64,000 nt of DNA from Opitutaceae bacterium (GTDB lineage: Bacteria > Verrucomicrobiota > Verrucomicrobiia > Opitutales > Opitutaceae). Location of the stretch: contig JAQTYQ010000017.1 of assembly GCA_028688225.1 (NCBI GenBank), forward strand, positions 1 to 64,000, written 5' to 3'. Positions within the stretch are counted from its first letter, which is position 1. Each line of letters begins with the position of its first letter. The translations under genes were made by a program, and so were the position numbers. Of the stretch, positions 16,246 to 23,187 are shown in pieces. The notes beneath the pieces are model-generated. The model was given only the letters and a program-made list of their open reading frames with translations, did not search any database and was not told where the DNA came from.

Positions 16246-17133
16246 ATGGCGACCGGTGATCTGGAACTGGTGCTCGACGCCCGGGCTTTGATCGGCGAGG
16301 GCGCGATTTGGAATACCGCGCTCCAGCGCTTGCACTGGATCGACATCCATGGACAATGCGTGTTCACCTACGATCCGGCCACGGGTGCGAACCGTGCCTA
16401 TGACGTCGGCCAGATGATCGGCACGGTCGTGCCGCGAGCCCGCGGCGGCCTGATGCTGACGCTCCATGAGGGTTTCGCCGGTTTCGATCCCGACACCGGC
16501 CGGGTGACGCTGCTGCCGCGGCCCCCGGAGCACGATCCGGCGGTGGTGCGCTTCAACGACGGCAAATGCGATCCCTCGGGACGTTTTTGGGCGGGAACGA
16601 TGGCCCTGGCCAAGGGGCCAAAACCGCTGGGCAAGGTCTACCGTCTCGACGCGGACGGTTCGATCCACGTGATGTTCCGCGAGGCCGGCACTTCCAACGG
16701 CATCGCCTGGAGCCTCGACCGGCGCATCTTGTATTACATCGACACTCCCCTGGTGCGCGTCGACGCGTTTGATTATGACGACGCCACCGGGGCCATTGCC
16801 GGCCGCCGCACCGTCATCACCATTCCGCCGGGGATGGGCCGGCCGGACGGTTCGACCATGGATGCCGAAGGCATGCTCTGGGTCGCCATGTGGGATGGCG
16901 GGAGAGTGACGCGGTGGAATCCGCGCACCGGCGCATTGCTGCAAACGGTCCGGCTGCCCGTGACGCGCGTGACTTCGTGCGCCTTTGGCGGACCGGACCT
17001 CGACACGCTCTACATCACCTCGGCCCGCAACGGGCTGACGGAGAAACAACTCGCCGCCCAGCCGCTGGCCGGCGGCCTTTTCAAGATCAGGCCCGGCGTG
17101 TGCGGCGTGCCCGCCCCGGCGTATCAGGGCTGA
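16246..17133 (+). CDS. SMP-30/gluconolactonase/LRE family protein
   Basis: This is a six-bladed beta-propeller lactonase, metal-dependent in characterised members. The 295-residue product has LIGEGAIWNTALQRLHWIDI (metal-binding Glu in GEG), RFNDGKCDPSGRFWAGTM, the metal ligands in SNGIAWSLDRRILYYIDT, RPDGSTMDAEGMLWVAMWDGG, and the closing LDTLYITSARNG. The length is typical. A gluconokinase is encoded 3 kb downstream on the opposite strand, so a sugar-acid role (gluconolactone to gluconate) is reasonable but not proven. It follows the repeat-domain gene by 23 bases and may be co-transcribed with it. Confidence 0.88.
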   Translation: MATGDLELVLDARALIGEGAIWNTALQRLHWIDIHGQCVFTYDPATGANRAYDVGQMIGTVVPRARGGLMLTLHEGFAGFDPDTGRVTLLPRPPEHDPAVVRFNDGKCDPSGRFWAGTMALAKGPKPLGKVYRLDADGSIHVMFREAGTSNGIAWSLDRRILYYIDTPLVRVDAFDYDDATGAIAGRRTVITIPPGMGRPDGSTMDAEGMLWVAMWDGGRVTRWNPRTGALLQTVRLPVTRVTSCAFGGPDLDTLYITSARNGLTEKQLAAQPLAGGLFKIRPGVCGVPAPAYQG

Positions 17134-17156
17134 CCCAAATTATTACGACGATTTGA

Positions 17157-17260
17157 GCCGGTGTTGGTTGTAGCCGGGGTCGGCTTGGCTCGGCGAAGCA
17201 CCAAGCGAAGACGGCCGACCCCGGACGACCGGCCTCACCGAGGCCGGCTACAGGGGCGGC
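17157..17260 (+). repeat. ~100-bp dispersed repeat, copy 1
   Basis: This sequence reappears in inverted orientation at 31311-31413. Both run GTTGTAGCCGGGGTCG... to ...GAGGCCGGCTACAG with few differences. Within each copy the ends TGTAGCCGGGGTCG and CGACCCCGG/GGCTACA are themselves mirrored, so each copy can fold. It lies between convergent genes. Confidence 0.8.
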
Positions 17261-17325
17261 AAATCGGCACCTTTTGTACGTGCCTCCCGCGGAATCGTAA
17301 TGATCGGGGGCTGACGCGTGACGGG

Positions 17326-19785
17326 TCACGGGTGCAGGCGGAGCGTATGGACCGTGGGGCCGGGCAGAAAAGGGGTGGGTTCACCATGCGACCAAGCCTC
17401 ATGACCGGCCCGATAGAAGGGCGAAAGCGGGTTGCCGCTCTGACCGCCCGGCATGTGGAAGATGCCTTCTTCCTCGTGACCGGGCGACACGACAAAACGC
17501 TCCGAGGCGCCGAACGTCGGACTTTGCACGCGCGGCAGGTCGTTGTCACCGGACAGCGGCTCGGCGGGCATGTCGAGCAGGCGGGCGAGCGGCGCGGGCA
17601 GGAAGCGGCTGAAGGGGTGTTGGATGCGCGCGGTATTGCGCGAGCCCCACGTGAGACGGCCAAGCGGACGGTTCTGCCGGTCCGCCCAGCGCAGCACGTC
17701 ATCGACCGCGGCGAGGAGCAGGTCATCCCAGGTCAGGTAATCGGGGGTGAGAAAATTGGGCGGCCGGGCCTGCACGAGCCGCCAGAGCGGCTCCTCGTAA
17801 TCAAGCCGGTGGAAATCGAAGGCCGCATCAGCCTCGGTGCAGGGCTCGAACACCGGACCGAGCGCGCGGTCGGCCACGCCGGTCCGCCAGCGTCGCACGA
17901 GGGTGTAGGCGACGGAATCGACCGCGGCGTGGCCGTTCCATGCTTCAATCAGACGGCGCAACTCCGCCCGAGCGGGTTGGGCCGTGATGGCCGCGGGGGT
18001 GAGCGCGGCGAGGAGCACTTTCTGCCAGCGTTCCAGCAGCCGGGCGCGGTCGTCGAGTTGCACGGCCAGCAGATCGCGCGGTCGGGCCGGGGTTGTAATC
18101 CCGGCGAGATCATCGCGAATCTGACGGGCGCGGGCGGCGCCCATGTAGCCGCCGTCGCCGAGTTTCGCGTAGTCATCGCCACCCACCGGCCGGTTGTTGG
18201 CGGACCAGAGCTGGCCCGAGGTCGGGGAGACAATGCGCGGGTAATCTTCCGGCGGCAGGCAGCCATCCCAGCGGCGGTCGCCGTAGGCCCAGACCGCGGG
18301 CAGGCGTCCGTCGTAGCCCACCCGGCGCGGCAGCCGGCCGGCCATGGTCCAGCCGATGGCGCCGGCCCGGTCGGCCACGATCAGGTTTTGGGTGGGCAGG
18401 CCGAGCCCGGGCGCCAGCACGAGCGCCGTGGCCACATCCGGGGCGGTCTCCAGGGCCAGGAGGTTGAGATTGAGCGCGGCCGGATCATCGAACACCCAGC
18501 GCAGCGCCAGTGAACGGTTGTGCTCGGCCTCGCCGATCACAGGGCCCCAGACGGTCCAGCGCGCGATCATGTCGACCGGCGCACCACTCTTGACGCGAAT
18601 GGTTTCGTGGCGGTCCTCCATCAGGGTGAGATCGGCGCCGTTTTTGTACAAAATCGGATCAATGCTGCTCGGCTCCACCGTGACGATATCGGCCGTATCC
18701 GCATAGCTGTTCGTGAAGCCCCAGGCGACCCGGCCGTTGCTGCCGGCAACGACAAGGGGGGTGCCGGGGATCGTCACGCCGGTAACGCAATGCGCCACTG
18801 CCGCGGGTTCAGGGTTTGGAACTTGGGATTTGGAACTTGGAACTTCGTCGCTCCAGCGGAGCGATGCGCGGTACCAGATATTGGGCACCCGGAGGCCGAG
18901 GTGCATGTCATTCGCGAGCAGGGCGGAACCGCTGGCGGTGCGGCTGCCCGCGAGGGCCATGGCATTGGAGCCCGGCGCGAAACCATCCGCCGCCTCCGGC
19001 AGGAGGGCAGGCTCCCGCCGGGGCGTCGTCGCGGCGGCGGTCCTGGGGTTCCGTTTGCGCAAATCGATGATCTCCGGCCCGGGGACGGGAGGCCGCGGGA
19101 AGGTGCTGCCGTCGAGCGCCGCATCGAGTTCGGTGCCGCGGGGCGCGAGAAAATCAAGCAGGGTGCGTCCATAGCTGTCCTGGATCGTGGCGAGCATGAG
19201 CTCGTACTTGTCCTGCAGGTCCTGCAGGTCGAGAACCATGGCGTAGCCGACCAGGATGGTGTCTTCCGGCAACCAGGGCTGCGGCCGGACACGGAGCACG
19301 TAATATTCGAAGGGCCGGGCGCGCAACGCGGCGAGGCCGGCGTTGACGCCGGCGGTGTAGGCGCTGACCAGCGCAGACTGGTCCGGCGGCAGCAGGGCGA
19401 GCGTCTTGCGGGCAAGCGTCCGGAAGCCGTGCACCCGCGCGGCGCGGTCGGCCGGTACGGCCGCCTTGCCGAAGAGTTCGGCTAACTCGCCGGCGGCGCG
19501 GCGGCGCAAGAGATCCATCTGGAAGAACCGGTCCTGGGCGTGCAGGTAGCCCAGCGCGCGCGCCACGTCGATGCGCGAGGCGCCGCGGACCGTCGGCACG
19601 CCCAGCGCGTCGCGCCCGACCGTGACCGCGGCGGAGAGGCCAGGCAGCGTCGCCGCGCCATCGAGCTGGGGCAGGCTGCGGCGCGTGAGCCACCAGAGCC
19701 CGCCGGCGGCGAGGATGACCGCGAGCAGCAGCAGGCTCAGTACGCTGGCCAGCAGACGGAAACGGGTGGCGACGGCACGGGTCAT
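17326..19785 (-). CDS. Penicillin acylase-family protein (peptidase S45, Ntn hydrolase)
   Basis: The 819-residue precursor has an N-terminal membrane or signal segment (about residues 11-34). Its S45 marks are TVGRDALGVPTVRGASRIDVARALGYLHAQDRFFQMDLLRRRAAGELAELFG near the N-terminus and GSNAMALAG at 272-280, where S273 would become the catalytic N-terminal serine after autocleavage. NDMHLGLRVPNIWY follows. The family hydrolyses amide bonds of acylated compounds (beta-lactams, acyl-homoserine lactones); the substrate here is unknown. Residues about 314-329 (VPSSKSQVPNPEP) are encoded by a TTCCAAGTTCCAA-type repeat at 18811-18846, apparently inserted in frame. Confidence 0.88.
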   Translation of the reverse strand: MTRAVATRFRLLASVLSLLLLAVILAAGGLWWLTRRSLPQLDGAATLPGLSAAVTVGRDALGVPTVRGASRIDVARALGYLHAQDRFFQMDLLRRRAAGELAELFGKAAVPADRAARVHGFRTLARKTLALLPPDQSALVSAYTAGVNAGLAALRARPFEYYVLRVRPQPWLPEDTILVGYAMVLDLQDLQDKYELMLATIQDSYGRTLLDFLAPRGTELDAALDGSTFPRPPVPGPEIIDLRKRNPRTAAATTPRREPALLPEAADGFAPGSNAMALAGSRTASGSALLANDMHLGLRVPNIWYRASLRWSDEVPSSKSQVPNPEPAAVAHCVTGVTIPGTPLVVAGSNGRVAWGFTNSYADTADIVTVEPSSIDPILYKNGADLTLMEDRHETIRVKSGAPVDMIARWTVWGPVIGEAEHNRSLALRWVFDDPAALNLNLLALETAPDVATALVLAPGLGLPTQNLIVADRAGAIGWTMAGRLPRRVGYDGRLPAVWAYGDRRWDGCLPPEDYPRIVSPTSGQLWSANNRPVGGDDYAKLGDGGYMGAARARQIRDDLAGITTPARPRDLLAVQLDDRARLLERWQKVLLAALTPAAITAQPARAELRRLIEAWNGHAAVDSVAYTLVRRWRTGVADRALGPVFEPCTEADAAFDFHRLDYEEPLWRLVQARPPNFLTPDYLTWDDLLLAAVDDVLRWADRQNRPLGRLTWGSRNTARIQHPFSRFLPAPLARLLDMPAEPLSGDNDLPRVQSPTFGASERFVVSPGHEEEGIFHMPGGQSGNPLSPFYRAGHEAWSHGEPTPFLPGPTVHTLRLHP
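18811..18846 (-). repeat. TTCCAAGTTCCAA-type repeat inside the acylase gene
   Basis: On the minus strand the motif TTCCAA occurs three times with AGTT or ATCCCAAGT spacers, an obvious low-complexity tract inside the coding sequence. It keeps the frame and adds a short polar loop near the catalytic domain. Confidence 0.6.
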
Positions 19786-19831
19786 GACGGACAGCCGGTC
19801 AGATTAAAGCGAATGGCGCATCTCATCGAAG

Positions 19832-19884
19832 TGTGGGAGCCTGCTGGCAGGCGATAAAAAGAATCGCCGGCAGGCAAGCTCCTA
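19832..19884. repeat. REP-like inverted repeat
   Basis: GGGAGCCTGCTGGCAGGCGA is followed after a short A-rich loop by its near-perfect inverse, ending GGCAAGCTCCTAC. It resembles the REP-type elements known from Pseudomonas in form. It lies in the 264-bp region between gluconokinase and the acylase gene; the rest of that region holds nothing recognisable. Confidence 0.65.
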
Positions 19885-20049
19885 CCGGTGCCATCCCGAA
19901 AGCGTCTGCGTGTTTCAGGTCCGGATATTGCACACTGGGACGCGACGCCCTCGCCGCGTGTTTCTCATCGGGGGAACGGCGACGGGGGACGTCGCGGTTC
20001 CAGCTTACAGACTGCCGGATGCGCTTACCGTGGGTGCGAAATATTCGCT

Positions 20050-20556
20050 TCAGGCGTCGAGCCCCAGCGCCGTGACGATCCGCTCGACGATCTCGTCCGG
20101 TAGCGCGGCGACATCGACGACGAGCATCGTCCCTGGCACCGGTTCTTCGAGCGCGGCGAACTGGCTCGGCAGGAGGGATTCCTTGAAGTAGTGCCCCGGC
20201 CGGGAGCGCATGCGTTCGTGGATGAGCGCAAAGTCACCGCGAAGGTAAACAAACCGGGTGTCGTCTTCGCCGGACCCGGCGAGCCGGCGGCGATACGCCT
20301 CCTTGATGGCGGAACACGCCAGGATGGCGCTTTCCTCGCGGGCCGCGCACGTGTCGAGGTGCGTGCGCAGCGCCGCGAGCCACGGTGCGCGGTCGGTGTC
20401 ATCGAGCGGAGTGCCCCGGCTCATCTTGGCGATATTGCCCGGCGGATGAAAATCGTCGGCGTCGTAGAACCGCCAGCGGCCGCCGAGCCGGGCGGCGAGC
20501 CTCTGCCCGATCGTGGTTTTGCCGGAGCCGGCGACACCCAGCAGGATGAGATTCAT
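20050..20556 (-). CDS. gntK: Gluconokinase (GntK/IdnK type)
   Basis: It phosphorylates gluconate to 6-phosphogluconate. The 168-residue protein matches the small thermoresistant gluconokinase family: P-loop GVAGSGKTTIG (8-18), FYDADDFHPPGNIAKMSRGTPLDDTDRAPWL, ILACSAIKEAYR, FVYLRGDFALIHERMRSRPGHYFKESLLPSQFAALEEP. These are near-consensus blocks. With the SMP-30/gluconolactonase nearby it suggests gluconate use, although they are on opposite strands and not one operon. No gluconate permease is in the window. The short gap to the DUF5069 gene upstream (109 bp) allows co-transcription. Confidence 0.95.
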   Translation of the reverse strand: MNLILLGVAGSGKTTIGQRLAARLGGRWRFYDADDFHPPGNIAKMSRGTPLDDTDRAPWLAALRTHLDTCAAREESAILACSAIKEAYRRRLAGSGEDDTRFVYLRGDFALIHERMRSRPGHYFKESLLPSQFAALEEPVPGTMLVVDVAALPDEIVERIVTALGLDA

Positions 20557-20665
20557 GGGCAGCCTCTTTGATCTTTCTCTCGAATCACTCTTTGGCCGCG
20601 CCGTGCGGCCCAGGTGATATGAGAGGGGAGGATGGAGAAAGAATAGGAGAAAGCGGAAAGATTTC

Positions 20666-21124
20666 TCACCAGAGCCAGGCCTTCGCCATCACGGGATCGC
20701 GGCCCTCGTCGTAGTCGATGAGATCGAAGAAGGTTTCGACCGGCTTGCCGGTCAGGTCGTATTCGCGGATGCGCTCCTGCAGCACGGTCGAACGGTCGTC
20801 GCGCCATCCGATCTTCATCATGAAGCGGTTCCAGGCGTTGCACTCGTCGTCGGTGCGTGGCGTGCCGTGGGCGATGCACCAGGCCAGGATCTCCCCGTCG
20901 GTGCCGCCTTGCAGGGTACGCGCGGCCACGTCGGCATAGTTGAGGCCGAGCAAGCGGCAGCAGCGCGCATCGAACAGGTTGGGTCTCGCGTCGCCGAGGT
21001 TGGCCTGATACCCGGCGGGCAGCTGCCCGCCGGCGTGGAGGCGGATCTTGTCGAGCATGCGACCGAAGTACACGAGGCGGCCGACTTTGACGTACGGGCT
21101 GCGCAGACCGGAGACTTGGGGCAT
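20666..21124 (-). CDS. DUF5069 domain-containing protein
   Basis: The 152-residue protein begins MPQVSGLRSPYVKVGRLVYF and has GRMLDKIRLHAGGQLPAGYQANLG, CCRLLGLNYADVAARTLQGGTDGEILAWC and NAWNRFMMKIGWRDDRST. The R-S-P-x3-V-G-x-L-V-x-x-G-R-M-L-D-K-I-R pattern is that of DUF5069, a cytoplasmic family of unknown function common in Verrucomicrobiota. The frame stays open upstream to 21346, but residues before the ATG at 21124 read through a low-complexity repeat tract (21125-21222) and the next gene's antisense, so this ATG was chosen. Confidence 0.85.
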   Translation of the reverse strand: MPQVSGLRSPYVKVGRLVYFGRMLDKIRLHAGGQLPAGYQANLGDARPNLFDARCCRLLGLNYADVAARTLQGGTDGEILAWCIAHGTPRTDDECNAWNRFMMKIGWRDDRSTVLQERIREYDLTGKPVETFFDLIDYDEGRDPVMAKAWLW

Positions 21125-21222
21125 AGAATCTGGGATTGCGGATATCGGATACTGGAAAGGAAAAGCAGGCAAGCCAGGCCGAAGCGCTTTCCGGTTTCCG
21201 GTATCGCCGATCCGGTATCGGT

Positions 21223-21498
21223 TTACTCCCGCCGCCAGTAATAGACCGCGGTGCCGAGCGCCGCCAGCAGGATGGTCGGCAGGATGATCCAGTAGGGATG
21301 GAACGGCACGCTCCAGCGGCCGATGATCCAGATCACCGCGAGACATTTGACCATGATCAGCATCCAGCCGGCCAGCAGGAGCCGTTCAACCCTGGCGTCG
21401 CGCGCGACGGGCTCCCGGACCGACACTGTCTGCACGAACGCCCGGTCGTAATCGGCGGGCGATCGCTGGGCGAAAAGCTGGAGCAGGGTGGTGAGCAT
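21223..21498 (-). CDS. Small two-helix membrane protein of unknown function
   Basis: The 91-residue product has a hydrophilic N-terminal half (MLTTLLQLFAQRSPADYDRAF...) and two predicted membrane helices, about residues 42-60 (LLLAGWMLIMVKCLAVIWII) and 68-86 (YWIILPTILLAALGTAVYYW), ending in RRE. The family was not recognised. It lies 98 bp upstream of the DUF5069 gene on the same strand. The composition is not random, and the gene is probably real. Confidence 0.6.
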   Translation of the reverse strand: MLTTLLQLFAQRSPADYDRAFVQTVSVREPVARDARVERLLLAGWMLIMVKCLAVIWIIGRWSVPFHPYWIILPTILLAALGTAVYYWRRE

Positions 21499-21720
21499 CC
21501 TCGATGCAAGTTATCCGCCGCGCACAAAAGGCAAACGGCCGGCGGAGATGGCAGAGGAAATCTTGGCTCTGACCGTCGTCGGGCGTTTGCGCCAGCAAGT
21601 GGGGTCAGCTGACAGCGCTACAATCTTGTTATTCCGGCATGCCCACTGAAGCTGAGTTGGTTGCGTTCATCCTCTTCGCAAAAGTCGTCGGCGGCGAACG
21701 GCGATACGCCCTGCAAGAGG

Positions 21721-21927
21721 CTATTTCTCGCTGTGGAGCAGGTCGTTCAGCGAGTGGTAGCCTCGCTGCCGGAGCAGAGTGTCAAGATGCATGTCGGCCC
21801 GCGCGCCAAGATTCACATCGTATCTCCGCTCGATGGTGCCGACATGCGTGTCGCCGCGTTTCTCGCGCAGCCGGCCGTTAGATTCGTTGCGGCAGCGTAG
21901 GCCGCGCATTGAAGGATCGTCTTTCAT
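21721..21927 (-). CDS. Small hypothetical protein, 68 residues
   Basis: The product, MKDDPSMRGLRCRNESNGRL... to ...LDTLLRQRGYHSLNDLLHSEK, is charged and without a membrane segment. The middle GTIERRYDVNLGARADMHLDTLL followed by a G-Y-x-S-L-x-x-L-L tail resembles a small uncharacterised protein type seen in many genomes, but this could not be checked. It is divergent from the XRE gene and could belong to the same accessory block. Confidence 0.5.
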   Translation of the reverse strand: MKDDPSMRGLRCRNESNGRLREKRGDTHVGTIERRYDVNLGARADMHLDTLLRQRGYHSLNDLLHSEK

Positions 21928-21958
21928 GTGCGTTGCTTGGTTGGAAGTTGGGGAAGGC

Positions 21959-21997
21959 TTGACGTGCTTCCCAAGGTGTGGTTATTTTCTACCACAC
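21959..21997 (+). promoter_or_regulatory. Sigma70-type promoter with overlapping operator for the XRE gene
   Basis: TTGACG (21959-21964), a 17-bp spacer and TTATTT (21982-21987) form a credible promoter. A 22-bp dyad, GTGTGGT (21976-21982) and ACCACAC (21991-21997), covers the -10 box, as expected for an autorepressor site. The XRE start is 60 bases downstream, preceded by AAGGAGAG. Confidence 0.6.
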
Positions 21998-22056
21998 TTC
22001 AGATTTGTCAAGATCGCTGCGACTTGTAGAGCTATGAAACCAAGAAGGAGAGTCCC

Positions 22057-22443
22057 ATGAACTTCGGAGAACTGATCAAAAACCTGCGGATCGCCAAGCA
22101 GCTTACGCTCCGGCAGTTTTGTGCCGAGGCGGGCGTGGATCCGAGCAATTGGAGCAAGGTCGAGCGCGGCGTGAACCCGCCGCCGGGCGACGAACCGACG
22201 CTCAAGACCATCGCTGGCATCCTCGGCCTAACGGGTGAACCTCGCCAACGGTTTTTCGATCAAGCCGCCTTGGCGCGGAGTGAATTGCCCGCTGATATCG
22301 CCTCTGACGAACGGGTGCTTGCCGCATTGCCCACTTTTTTCCGCTCGGTGCGCGGTGCCGAGCTCGACGAGGCGAAATTACGCGAGTTCGTCGCTGACAT
22401 TCGCGCCCTCCACAGTTCTGACGTCAAGGCACACAAGCGATGA
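22057..22443 (+). CDS. XRE-family helix-turn-helix regulator
   Basis: The 128-residue protein has an N-terminal Cro/C1-type HTH (FGELIKNLRIAKQLTLRQFCAEAGVDPSNWSKVERGVNPPPGD, residues 3-45) and a helical C-terminal part. A good Shine-Dalgarno (AAGGAGAG) precedes the ATG. The stop overlaps the start of the ImmA/IrrE gene (ATGA), so the two are translationally coupled. Such pairs form phage- or ICE-type repressor/protease switches or XRE-peptidase addiction-like modules. An operator dyad over its promoter suggests autorepression. Confidence 0.9.
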   Translation: MNFGELIKNLRIAKQLTLRQFCAEAGVDPSNWSKVERGVNPPPGDEPTLKTIAGILGLTGEPRQRFFDQAALARSELPADIASDERVLAALPTFFRSVRGAELDEAKLREFVADIRALHSSDVKAHKR

Positions 22444-23093
22444 ATGGCTTCGGCCACGTTTGGGCTGCGGCCGAGATCTTTCGCCGTACGCACCTCACCG
22501 GCGAGGAAGACCGCTTGCCAGTCGATGTTTTCACTGTCGTCGAACTAAAGCTGCGACTTGATGTGATCCCATTCGACGACCTCGCCGCCAAATACGGCAT
22601 CGAGGCAGCGCTGCAGCCGGATTTTGCCGGGATATACGTTGATGCCGAGTCCTATGTGCTCTGGGAATGCGGTCCGATCTGGAAGCAAAACCGCCTGCGC
22701 TTCTCCGTAGCCCACGAACTCGGTCATTACGTCCTGCACCGTGAGATTGCGGCCAAGATGAAATTCAAATGTTTCGAGGATTTTGCCCGGCATTTCAACG
22801 CCAACAATGGTCCGAAATACTTGTTGGAACAGGAGGCCAACGAGTTTGGCGGGCGCTTGCTGGTGCCGGTTGAACGATTGCAAGCGTTTTATGACGTCTT
22901 CGCGCGCAGATTCGAGCGATCCTACCGGGGTGGAGAAATTCGAACGAAATGCGGCAGAAATTTGCCGAATCTATCGCGCCCAAGTTCGGCGTACATTCGG
23001 ATGCCATACTTACACGCCTCGACCGTGAAGGGCTTTGGCCCAGTCCGCAGTGATTCGAACCTTGAGCGACAGTGTCAGTGCAGGGGAAACTGA
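22440..23093 (+). CDS. ImmA/IrrE-family zinc metallopeptidase, apparent frameshift in C-terminus
   Basis: ImmA/IrrE (COG2856) peptidases cleave cognate XRE repressors. The 217-residue open frame has the zinc motif FSVAHELGHYVLH and the downstream glutamate in LLEQEANEFGGRLLVP. After FARRFERS (22911-22922) the reading frame becomes Arg/Ser/Cys-rich and unlike the family. The frame two bases on, from 22922, reads LPGWRNSNEMRQKFAESIAP and continues to HSDAILTRLDREGLWPSPQ, stopping at 23051-23053, which looks like the genuine tail. One missing C near 22921 would explain this. The gene is therefore either a pseudogene, a programmed shift or a sequencing error. The active site is upstream of the shift and intact. 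Confidence 0.85.
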   Translation: MNGFGHVWAAAEIFRRTHLTGEEDRLPVDVFTVVELKLRLDVIPFDDLAAKYGIEAALQPDFAGIYVDAESYVLWECGPIWKQNRLRFSVAHELGHYVLHREIAAKMKFKCFEDFARHFNANNGPKYLLEQEANEFGGRLLVPVERLQAFYDVFARRFERSYRGGEIRTKCGRNLPNLSRPSSAYIRMPYLHASTVKGFGPVRSDSNLERQCQCRGN

Positions 23094-23187
23094 TTGAACG
23101 GTAGGCAGGTGATTGCCCGAAGCTATTCGCCCGGTCAGGAAAGGAGCGCTCCGTTGACCCGCTGCCGGCGGTGCGTAGCGTGCGGTC

